A stretch of DNA of 11,050 nucleotides from contig CAMZCW010000065.1 in NCBI GenBank assembly GCA_947305045.1, positions 1 to 11,050 on the forward strand, written 5' to 3'. The notes under the pieces are model-generated. The model worked only from the letters and a program-made list of their open reading frames with translations, searched no databases and was not told the origin of the DNA. The stretch's first letter is position 1. Each line of letters opens with the position of its first letter. The position numbers and the translations under genes were made by a program. This stretch comes from an uncultured Bacteroidales bacterium. Lineage in GTDB: Bacteria; Bacteroidota; Bacteroidia; Bacteroidales; UBA932. Shown here piece by piece: positions 1-6,430 of this stretch.

Positions 1-1421
1 TCGTGTACGACAACACCACCAAGGAAGGCAAACCCGGCGAAATCTGGTGGACCACTGAGGGATATCCCAACGACAACCACAAAATGTCCGTTACCACCTG
101 GAAGGCTGTCAAGAAACTTGCTCAGCAGCAGCTCAGCGGCAAGCGCCTCTTTGTGGTGGATGGTTTCTGCGGCACCCACGCAGATACCCGCATGAAGGTT
201 CGCTTCATTATGGAGGTTGCATGGCAGGCCCACTTTGTGACCAACATGTTCATCCGTCCCAAGAACCAGAAGGAATTCGACCAGGAGCCGGACTTCGTGG
301 TTTACTGCGCCGCCAAGGCCAAGGTGGAAAACTACAAGGAACTGGGTCTCCGCAGTGAAACCTGTGTTGCGTTCAACGTTACCTCCCGTGAGCAGGTTAT
401 CCTGAACACCTGGTACGGTGGCGAGATGAAGAAAGGTATGTTCTCCATGATGAACTACTACCTCCCGCTTAAGGGCATCGCCGCCATGCACTGCTCCGCC
501 AACACGGACATGAACGGTGAAAACACCGCCATCTTCTTCGGCCTCTCCGGTACCGGTAAGACCACCCTCTCCACAGACCCCAAGCGTCTCCTCATCGGTG
601 ACGACGAGCACGGCTGGGACAACAAGGGCGTGTTCAACTTCGAAGGCGGCTGCTACGCCAAGGTCATCAAGCTCGACAAGGAGTCCGAACCCGACATCTA
701 CAACGCCATCCGCCGCGACGCCCTCCTCGAGAACGTCACCGTCGACGAGAACGGCAAGATCGACTTCAACGACAAGTCCGTCACCGAGAACACCCGCGTG
801 AGCTATCCTATCTACCACATTGAGAAAATCGTGCGTCCGGACAGCCACGGCCCCGCAGCCAAGCAGGTGATCTTCCTGAGCGCCGATGCCTTTGGCGTAC
901 TGCCTCCGGTTTCCATCCTCACCCCGGAACAGACCAAGTACTACTTCCTCTCCGGCTTCACCGCCAAACTCGCCGGTACCGAGCGCGGCATCACCGAGCC
1001 CACTCCTACCTTCAGCGCCTGCTTCGGCCAGGCTTTCCTGGAGCTGCATCCTACCAAGTATGCAGAGGAACTGGTGAAGAAGATGAAGAAGAGCGGTGCC
1101 AAGGCCTACCTGGTGAACACCGGCTGGAACGGTACCGGCAAGCGTATCTCCATCCGCGACACCCGTGGTATCATTGACGCCATCCTGAGCGGTGCCATCG
1201 ACAAGGCTCCTACCAAGCAGATTCCGTTCTTCGACTTCAAGGTTCCTACCAAACTGGAAGGCGTAGATACCGGCATCCTGGATCCTCGCGACACCTATGC
1301 CAAGCCGGAAGAGTGGGAAGTGAAGGCCAAAGACCTGGCTGGCCGCTTCATCAAGAACTTCCACAAGTATGAGTCCAACAAGGCCGGTAAGGCCCTGGTG
1401 AAGGCGGGTCCTCAGCTCTAG
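1..1421 (+). CDS. pckA: Phosphoenolpyruvate carboxykinase (ATP), 5'-truncated by window edge
   Basis: Interconverts oxaloacetate + ATP with phosphoenolpyruvate + CO2 + ADP in the cytoplasm. It serves gluconeogenesis and, in fermentative Bacteroidales, often CO2 fixation on the way to succinate. The reading frame is open from position 3 to the TAG at 1419-1421 (472 visible residues). Aligning to E. coli PckA (about 540 residues) from memory, roughly 65-70 N-terminal residues lie outside the window, so the GTG at position 3 is an internal valine. Numbering from that codon, the lysine pair K143-K144 (EMKKGMFS) and H163 match the metal-binding Lys and His. The kinase-1a loop GLSGTGKTT is at 180-188, and the kinase-2 metal site GDDEHGWD is at 199-206. 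The nucleotide-binding [13 protein letters not shown] block lies near residues 374-386. The gene is convergent with the leftward operon and ends 39 bases before a hairpin terminator. Leucine codon choice changes along the gene. Identification is very secure. Confidence 0.97.
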   Translation, partial: VYDNTTKEGKPGEIWWTTEGYPNDNHKMSVTTWKAVKKLAQQQLSGKRLFVVDGFCGTHADTRMKVRFIMEVAWQAHFVTNMFIRPKNQKEFDQEPDFVVYCAAKAKVENYKELGLRSETCVAFNVTSREQVILNTWYGGEMKKGMFSMMNYYLPLKGIAAMHCSANTDMNGENTAIFFGLSGTGKTTLSTDPKRLLIGDDEHGWDNKGVFNFEGGCYAKVIKLDKESEPDIYNAIRRDALLENVTVDENGKIDFNDKSVTENTRVSYPIYHIEKIVRPDSHGPAAKQVIFLSADAFGVLPPVSILTPEQTKYYFLSGFTAKLAGTERGITEPTPTFSACFGQAFLELHPTKYAEELVKKMKKSGAKAYLVNTGWNGTGKRISIRDTRGIIDAILSGAIDKAPTKQIPFFDFKVPTKLEGVDTGILDPRDTYAKPEEWEVKAKDLAGRFIKNFHKYESNKAGKALVKAGPQL

Positions 1422-1460
1422 CCTGGAACACAAAGAGCTTACAATTAGCGCATTACGCAA

Positions 1461-1500
1461 ATGGACGGGTATCAATTTGACACCCGTCCATTGTTTTATC
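1461..1500 (+). terminator. Rho-independent terminator after pckA, possibly bidirectional
   Basis: A perfect 10-base inverted repeat (ATGGACGGGT at 1461-1470 with ACCCGTCCAT at 1482-1491) encloses an 11-base loop that can itself pair TCAA with TTGA. It is followed by the T-rich stretch TGTTTTAT. This is the form of an intrinsic terminator for the rightward pckA transcript. It sits in the 93-base gap between two convergent genes. The leftward operon would also run into it, but the tract after the stem on that strand (TTGCG) is T-poor, so termination in that direction is less certain. I see nothing else in the 1422-1514 gap. Confidence 0.85.
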
Positions 1501-1514
1501 TGTCTGAAAGTCAG

Positions 1515-2474
1515 CTAGTTCTGTTTCAGGTGAAGGAGGCGGAGGCCGTCGTAGAAGACGGGGTAGGAGAAGAGCGTGGAGCACAGCAGGGACAGCGTCC
1601 AGGTCCAGGGGAGGGTAAGGCCAAAAAGTATGCCCCACAGAAGGAGGGTGAGGGGAAGCAGGAGGACCAGGCTCGCGCAGCGGATGCTGTTGCACCAGGC
1701 TTTGTCCTTCATCTTGTAACAGAGTATCTCCGCCGTGCCCCAGATGGGCAGCGTGAGCAGGGCAGCCACGGGCCAGACCAGCAGCAGGAGCGGGTGGGCT
1801 TTCTCGGAGGCGGGCCCCACTGGGGCTACCATGGCGGCCATGTGCACCTCAATGTAGCTGCGTAGTTCCTGCAGCAGCTGTGCTTCCGAAAGCCCTTCAT
1901 GTGCACGGATAAACGCGTTGATATCCAACGGTTCTCCATAGCGCACTTCGCAGGCGCTCCGGAAACGGAAGAAATCGCTGTAATTAATACCGCTTGGGAC
2001 CACCCAGGTCTGGCGTTCTTGTGCGCTGTGGAGTGCTATCCGCGCGATGCCTTTCTTGATAGGCTGCAGCGTGCGCCCGGGATGGTGGGTCCCTTCCGCA
2101 AACAGGCAGAACGGTACATGGTGCGCCAGAACATCGTCAATCATCCCAAATGTGGCGTAATTCTCACTCACATGCTCCAGGCCGTCCCGTTGGCGGACCA
2201 TGGGAAGGATGCGCAGGAAATGAAGCACCCGGGCTACAGCCGGGCGCCGAAAAAGATCCGCCCGGGCACCGAATACCGTGGCGTCCTTGCGACCGGCCAG
2301 GATGACCAGCGCATCCATGAGGGTGTTGGTGTGGTTGGGGGCCAGGATGACCGCTCCGTCGGAGGGAAGGTCCGCTCCCCGGTAGCGAAGGTACCGGTAG
2401 CTCTGCCGCGTGCACCAGTCTACGTACAGGCGTCCAAGGCTATAGAGCCGGTTATGCTGCCAGATTTTAGACAT
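1515..2474 (-). CDS. PlsC-type glycerolipid acyltransferase (1-acyl-glycerol-3-phosphate acyltransferase-like), HX5D variant
   Basis: Predicted to move an acyl chain onto glycerol-3-phosphate or a lysophospholipid at the inner face of the membrane; the exact acceptor is not readable from sequence. The 319-residue protein has the PlsC/LPLAT blocks in order. Block I is NHTNTLMD, with H48 and D54. Block II is around FGARADLFRRP (68-78). Block III is FAEGTHHPGR (125-134). Block IV is the P160-containing WVPSGINYSDFF-like stretch. The His-Asp spacing is HX5D, not the textbook HX4D; a similar spacing is known to me from yeast Gpt2/Sct1-type enzymes and Bacteroidota homologues. After the catalytic domain come hydrophobic segments at about 228-252 and 266-305, probably a membrane anchor. 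The ATG at 2474 lies 8 bases inside the end of the upstream symporter gene, suggesting translational coupling. No clear Shine-Dalgarno is present. It is the last gene of the operon. Confidence 0.85.
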   Translation of the reverse strand: MSKIWQHNRLYSLGRLYVDWCTRQSYRYLRYRGADLPSDGAVILAPNHTNTLMDALVILAGRKDATVFGARADLFRRPAVARVLHFLRILPMVRQRDGLEHVSENYATFGMIDDVLAHHVPFCLFAEGTHHPGRTLQPIKKGIARIALHSAQERQTWVVPSGINYSDFFRFRSACEVRYGEPLDINAFIRAHEGLSEAQLLQELRSYIEVHMAAMVAPVGPASEKAHPLLLLVWPVAALLTLPIWGTAEILCYKMKDKAWCNSIRCASLVLLLPLTLLLWGILFGLTLPWTWTLSLLCSTLFSYPVFYDGLRLLHLKQN

Positions 2475-3417
2475 CGGCCCGTCTGGTCATGTTAAAGATG
2501 GTGGCCACGGTGAGGCCGGAGATGATGTGCCAGATGCCCCACCAGGCGGTGATGACCAGCATGCCGCCGTGGGGAGGAAAGTCTGCGAAGAGACTGGTGC
2601 CCAGCATGAGCGCCAGGCCCAGGCCGCTGTTCTGGATGCCGGTCTCGATGGTGAGCGTGCGACGGTCCCGGAAAGGGACCCGGAAGGCGGATGCCACGCC
2701 AAAGCCAATGCCCAGCGCCAGTGCGTTGTGAATGAGCACCACCAGGAAGATGTACTTGATGCACTTGAGGAAGGCGTCAATGTTGCTGCCAAAGGACAGC
2801 ACCACCATGGCGATGAAAACCACAATCGAGAGCCACTGCAGGGGCTTTTTGAGGGTACTGGCTACCTTGGGCAGATAGTGGCTGGTGAGGATGCCCAGCA
2901 CCAGCGGAATGCCCAGGAGGATAAAGATGGTTTTGAATACATCCCACAGGGGAATCACCAGCGTAGGAATATCGGCCGATACGGCGGCCGAATGCAGGTA
3001 CACTGACCCCCAGACCCAAAAATTAAAGGGCGTGAGCACTACTGCAAGCGCGGTGGAAATGGCGGTGAGCGAGACCGAGAGTTCCACGTTGGCCTTGGCC
3101 AGCGAACTCATGAAGTTGGAGATGTTCCCGCCGGGGCAGGAGGCTACCAGAATCATGCCCAGGCCCATCATCGGAGAAATCCATCCGGTGAGCGCGATGG
3201 CCAGCAGGCAGGTGAATGCCGGAAGCAGCACCAGTTGGCACAACATGCCCAGCAGCACGCTCTTGGGCTTTTTGAACACCTCAATAAAGATGGCCGGTTT
3301 AATCCCCAAAGCCACGCCGTACATCACCATCGCTAGAATAACATTGATGGTGTTCATGCCACCGGCATTGAGGCTCACCTGAATGCTGTCGATGCTATGG
3401 ATAACTTCTTGGGTCAT
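2467..3417 (-). CDS. BASS/SBF family sodium-dependent symporter (bile acid:sodium symporter family)
   Basis: An inner-membrane secondary transporter expected to couple Na+ entry to uptake of an organic anion. Known substrates of the family include bile acids, pantothenate, pyruvate and other organic acids, so the substrate here is open. The protein has 316 residues and is highly hydrophobic with about nine or ten helices. Family signatures are clear: ASCPGGNISN at 92-101, LSVSLTAIST at 113-122 and ETGIQNSGL at 258-266. By motif alignment to the Neisseria ASBT structure, from memory, all sodium ligands are kept: S100, N101, S114, T118 and E258 for one site, and Q61, E258 and Q262 for the other. 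This argues for a working Na+ symporter. The ATG at 3417 lies 6 bases after the stop of the PCMD gene; Met21 is an alternative start nearer the first helix. The 3' end overlaps the acyltransferase start by 8 bases. Confidence 0.9.
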   Translation of the reverse strand: MTQEVIHSIDSIQVSLNAGGMNTINVILAMVMYGVALGIKPAIFIEVFKKPKSVLLGMLCQLVLLPAFTCLLAIALTGWISPMMGLGMILVASCPGGNISNFMSSLAKANVELSVSLTAISTALAVVLTPFNFWVWGSVYLHSAAVSADIPTLVIPLWDVFKTIFILLGIPLVLGILTSHYLPKVASTLKKPLQWLSIVVFIAMVVLSFGSNIDAFLKCIKYIFLVVLIHNALALGIGFGVASAFRVPFRDRRTLTIETGIQNSGLGLALMLGTSLFADFPPHGGMLVITAWWGIWHIISGLTVATIFNMTRRADV

Positions 3418-3423
3418 AGAGGT

Positions 3424-4176
3424 TTAGTAGTTGAATTGGAATTCGTCCACGTAAATGACCGACTTGCTGCTCCCGGTGAAGAATTCACCCAGGCGGCTGG
3501 CCAGAACCGCAATGAACAGGTAAGTGGGCTCCTTGTCGCTGACGTATTCCAGGTCGATGGTAAAAGGAATGTACCCGCCTGTATCCTTGTCCAAAACAAG
3601 GGAGCCGAAGGCTACGACATCCGGGTCTTTCTGAGCCGGCGTACTGGGACCTTCGGTGGAGACGAAGTGCCGCGCCTGCTTCCAGCTATAGAGGGCAATC
3701 TCTATCTGGCCTTTGTCCATGGTTTTCTTAAGATCTTTGTAGGGGGCCTTGGCGGCATCAATTTTTCCGGGCTGGTAATGCACATAACCGGACAGGCTCT
3801 TAGGGCGCCCCTTGAAAGGAATGCCATGGTACATCTCCGCTCCGGACATGCCAATGATTTTGACAAATTTACCCGTGTACAGGTTGCCGGTAGCAAAGGT
3901 GCCCATGATGGAGCGGCTGCTCACTTTGGCAGCGGCCTTGCCTTTCCCTTTAACGGCCACATGCTCATATTCCGGAACAGTGGTGTTGATGCCCAGGAAA
4001 CTGGTGCCGTGGTTTGCGGTACCCCAGACTTGTTGTTTTTCGCTGGCGTTTTCCGGGAACAGGTCCCAGGCGCCTTTGGACTTGCTCCAGGTGTCAAAAG
4101 AGAAGTTGTACACTTGCTCCTGGGCTATCAGGGCGCAGGGAAGAAGGATGAGGAGGGAGGTCAGTAATTTTTTCAT
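3424..4176 (-). CDS. Secreted PCMD-domain protein (putative carbohydrate metabolism domain)
   Basis: A 250-residue exported protein of unknown biochemical role. Residues 1-18 form a type I signal peptide: MKKLL, a hydrophobic core, then ALIA before QEQ. Cys14 is not in a lipobox, so it should be a soluble or surface protein and not a lipoprotein. The rest matches the PCMD family seen in Bacteroidota, often in proteins thought to bind or act on glycans. Visible family features are an early NFSFDTWS segment, the GRPKSLSGYVHYQPG strand pair in the middle, and a C-terminal jelly-roll-like end with GSLVLDKDTGG and a final VIYVDEFQFNY. The carbohydrate link is a family label and not demonstrated. 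The ATG at 4176 overlaps the TGA of the MBL gene (ATGA), which fixes the start. The stop lies 6 bases before the symporter gene. No Shine-Dalgarno is visible. Confidence 0.82.
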   Translation of the reverse strand: MKKLLTSLLILLPCALIAQEQVYNFSFDTWSKSKGAWDLFPENASEKQQVWGTANHGTSFLGINTTVPEYEHVAVKGKGKAAAKVSSRSIMGTFATGNLYTGKFVKIIGMSGAEMYHGIPFKGRPKSLSGYVHYQPGKIDAAKAPYKDLKKTMDKGQIEIALYSWKQARHFVSTEGPSTPAQKDPDVVAFGSLVLDKDTGGYIPFTIDLEYVSDKEPTYLFIAVLASRLGEFFTGSSKSVIYVDEFQFNY

Positions 4177-5081
4177 AATGATTCGATAATAAGTCCGTCA
4201 TAGGCCGGCTGCACATCCGAGCGGATGCCCATTTCCTTACAACGGGACTTCAGTTCTTGACAGAACAGGGGATGGGAGGGAAACGCATGTGAAAGATGCG
4301 TTAGCCAGGTGTGTCTGGCGCCAATCTTATCGGCCAGTAGCAACGCCTCTTCCAGTGAGAAATGGGAGTGGTGCGGGTGATAGCTTACGGTGTTAAGCGT
4401 CACATGCTCAAGTCCTTGCAGCTTGGGAAGCTCGCTTTCCGGCAGGGTGCTCATGTCGGTGATATAGGCAATGTTGCCAAAGCGGAAGCCCAGCACGGGC
4501 ATCTGGCCATGGATGCCCCGGATGGGAATGACGTTGGGGCGCTCGTGCGGAGCTTCTGTCACGGCATTGTCCGAGGGTTTGAGGCTCCCGTCCGCCTGGC
4601 GGTAAAAATAGCCTATGTCGTGCACCCATTCCAGGTCGCCGGTGCCTTCCAGCGAGTCCACCCGGAAGGGACGCTCGTCAATCCGGTGCACATGCCATTC
4701 CGGTGCACCGGGATATTTGTGCTCCTCAAAAGCATAAGAATACTCCACGCGGAGCGAATGCAGCACCCGCTCTTCGCAGAAAATCTCTACAGCTTTCTTG
4801 TCGATGTAATTGAAGGAGCGGACATCGTCCAGCCCGCCCGTATGGTCCTTGTGGTTGTGCGTGAGGAGGATGGCGTCCAGGTGCGCAATGCCGTGCGCAA
4901 GCATCTGGGAGCGGAAATCAGGGCCGGCATCGACCAGAATAGTGAGGCCGTCCATCTGTACCAGCGCCGCCGAGCGGAAGCGTTTGTCCCGCGGGTCCGC
5001 GCTTTTGCACACTGCGCACTGGCAGCCGATGATGGGCACGCCCTGCGAGGTTCCGGTTCCAAGGAAAGTAAGCCGGGTCAT
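4173..5081 (-). CDS. PhnP-like MBL-fold metallo-hydrolase
   Basis: A cytoplasmic metallo-beta-lactamase-fold hydrolase of 302 residues, probably a phosphodiesterase acting on a cyclic or small phosphate ester. PhnP proper cleaves phosphoribosyl 1,2-cyclic phosphate in phosphonate breakdown. No phn genes are here, so that specific role is not supported. Visible features in order are FLGTGTSQGVP (6-16), a PhnP-type structural zinc cluster GCQCAVC (C20, C22, C25) and VDAGPDF (50-56). The metal-binding THNHKDH follows with H75, H77, D79 and H80. Then come GIHGQ (H191), YITDMS (D209) and a late LTHLSH (H262, H265). All expected metal ligands appear present. Related Bacteroidota proteins are, from memory, about 250 residues; the excess seems to sit at about 142-185. 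Both ends are ATGA overlaps, with mtaB upstream and the PCMD gene downstream, so the start is firm. Confidence 0.88.
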   Translation of the reverse strand: MTRLTFLGTGTSQGVPIIGCQCAVCKSADPRDKRFRSAALVQMDGLTILVDAGPDFRSQMLAHGIAHLDAILLTHNHKDHTGGLDDVRSFNYIDKKAVEIFCEERVLHSLRVEYSYAFEEHKYPGAPEWHVHRIDERPFRVDSLEGTGDLEWVHDIGYFYRQADGSLKPSDNAVTEAPHERPNVIPIRGIHGQMPVLGFRFGNIAYITDMSTLPESELPKLQGLEHVTLNTVSYHPHHSHFSLEEALLLADKIGARHTWLTHLSHAFPSHPLFCQELKSRCKEMGIRSDVQPAYDGLIIESL

Positions 5082-6430
5082 AGTACAATCTCCTCCAGTT
5101 GGTTTACGCGGGTGGCGTCGAACGGGCGCTCCACACGGATGTAGTTACCAGTATAGCCGCCCATAAGGCCGCCTTTTTCGGACGATTCCCACAGTACGGT
5201 CTCATGCAGGCCCTTGTGCGCCTGTACAAAACTTGTGTGCAATTCCTCGCATAGGGCCTCCAGCTGTGCTACACGTTCCGTCTTGATGCGGTCCTGCACC
5301 TGGTCTTTCCACTCCGCAGCCCGCGTTCCGGGCCGGCGGGAGTAGGGGAATACGTGGATGAATGCGGGCCGGATGCGCTCTTTCAGGAAGGTGTAAGTTT
5401 CCTGGAACAGTTCTTCCGTTTCTCCGGGCAGTCCCACAATCACGTCAATCCCAAAGAAGACTTGCGGCTCCCCGGGGCGTTCCATTGCCTGGCGGATATA
5501 GTCAATGCGCGAGGCGAAGAGGGCGGTGTCGTAGCGCCGGCCCACGCGCTTGAGCAGGCTGTCGCTGCCGCTCTGCAGCGGAATGTGGAAATGCCGCTGG
5601 AATTTGGTGCCGGAGGCAATCCAGTCCACAATTTCGGGAGTAATGAGGTTGGGCTCGATGGACGATATCCGGTACCGCTCAATGCCTTCCACTTCATTCA
5701 GCGCTTTGAGCAGGTCCAGGAAACTTTCCCCGCTGGTGCGGCCAAAGTCCCCGGTGTTTACGCCCGTCAGGACCACTTCCTTGATACCCTCCGCTGCAAT
5801 GCTCCGGGCCATTTTCACCACCTCGCAGATGGGGATGTTCCGGCTCCTGCCGCGAGCAAACGGCACCGTGCAGTACGCGCAGAAGTTGTCGCAGCCGTCC
5901 TGCACCTTCAGGAACGCCCGCGTCCGCTCTTCCCCGGAGGAATAGGCGCCAAAAGTAGCGTTCCCGAAGGTGGAAGAGGTGTTGTCTCCCGAATCTGTGG
6001 CCACCCTCGGCCGCATAAGAGGGAGGGGCCCGGCGCCAGTGCTCGGAGAGCGCTGCTGCGAATGGGAGGGGTCGCGGAGCGACGATTCGGGAGACAATAC
6101 CTCTGTAACCGTAGGGACGATGGACGATTTTTCGTTGGCGCCGAAGACTTGCCAGACGCCGTCCAGGGCCAGGAGATGCTTCCTCCGGAGCTCCGCGTAG
6201 CAGCCGGTGACCACAATCCGGGCCTCCGGGGCGGTCTTGTGCGCCCGGCGGATGAGGTTGCGGGATTTCTTCTCCGCCGTCTCCGTAACGGCGCAGGTGT
6301 TGATCAGGTACACATCGGCCGCTTCCGTCCAGGGCACCACCTCCCAGCCGGCGGCCATAAAGCCGCGCTCGTAGGTGGCTGTTTCTGCATAGTTGAGTTT
6401 GCAGCCTAAGGTATTGAATGCAATCTTCAT
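5078..6430 (-). CDS. mtaB: tRNA t6A37 2-methylthiotransferase MtaB, carrying an in-frame repeat insertion
   Basis: A radical SAM enzyme that adds a methylthio group to t6A at position 37 of ANN-decoding tRNAs, giving ms2t6A. The N-terminal MTTase domain shows LGCKLN (C10), NTCAVTE (C46) and TGCYAE (C77), the auxiliary Fe-S ligands. The radical SAM motif is CDNFCAYC (C180, C184, C187), followed by FARGRSR, LTGVNTGDFG, SSIEPNLI, HIPLQSGSD and FGIDVIVGLPGE. A TRAM-like C-terminal tail runs from about 395. The start at 6430 gives 450 residues, begins exactly at the conserved KIAFNTLGC segment and overlaps the upstream TGA as ATGA. An in-frame ATG at 6487 would run 57 bases into the neighbour and adds no family sequence. 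Residues about 110-152 are encoded by the inverted-repeat element described separately; they are Ser/Pro/Arg-rich and lie in the linker before the radical SAM domain. All catalytic residues survive, so the enzyme is probably active. Confidence 0.93.
   Translation of the reverse strand: MKIAFNTLGCKLNYAETATYERGFMAAGWEVVPWTEAADVYLINTCAVTETAEKKSRNLIRRAHKTAPEARIVVTGCYAELRRKHLLALDGVWQVFGANEKSSIVPTVTEVLSPESSLRDPSHSQQRSPSTGAGPLPLMRPRVATDSGDNTSSTFGNATFGAYSSGEERTRAFLKVQDGCDNFCAYCTVPFARGRSRNIPICEVVKMARSIAAEGIKEVVLTGVNTGDFGRTSGESFLDLLKALNEVEGIERYRISSIEPNLITPEIVDWIASGTKFQRHFHIPLQSGSDSLLKRVGRRYDTALFASRIDYIRQAMERPGEPQVFFGIDVIVGLPGETEELFQETYTFLKERIRPAFIHVFPYSRRPGTRAAEWKDQVQDRIKTERVAQLEALCEELHTSFVQAHKGLHETVLWESSEKGGLMGGYTGNYIRVERPFDATRVNQLEEIVL
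5976..6103. repeat. 128-base palindromic element with 20-base terminal inverted repeats, inserted in frame in mtaB
   Basis: The left arm (5976-5995, beginning GAGGTGTTGTCTCCC) and the right arm (6084-6103, ending GGGAGACAATACCTC) are reverse complements at 19 of 20 positions. The one mismatch is at 5981 against 6098, and A5975 with T6104 extends the pairing by one. Between the arms are three more hairpins. The first is GTGGCC/GGCCGC at 5997-6002 and 6009-6014, with one wobble. The second is a 7-base stem at 6037-6043 and 6049-6055, with one wobble. The third is GTCGC/GCGAC at 6071-6075 and 6079-6083. The whole could fold as a cloverleaf. It is read through as mtaB codons about 110-152. I see no clear target-site duplication and no second copy in this window. 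That it is a dispersed mobile or miniature element is inference; the inverted repeats are directly visible. Confidence 0.75.

Noticed and set aside
3424..4176. PCMD protein as a lipoprotein because of Cys14 in the signal region
   Set aside because: The residues before the cysteine (LLPC) do not form a lipobox and a normal signal peptidase I site follows at ALIA/QEQ.
5950..5957. TACTTTTG on the minus strand, matching the Bacteroidota -7 promoter box TAnnTTTG
   Set aside because: No TTTG-type -33 box is at the right distance upstream, and it sits inside the mtaB coding region; one eight-base match with two free positions is expected by chance.
5976..6103. The cloverleaf-like element as a tRNA gene
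   Set aside because: There is no 7-base anticodon loop, no T-arm consensus and no acceptor CCA context; the outer stem is 20 bases and the segment lies in a coding region.
5354..6409. A 351-codon rightward open frame opposite mtaB
   Set aside because: It is antisense to well-conserved mtaB with no family resemblance; its openness through the inverted repeat is a by-product of the repeat and codon bias.
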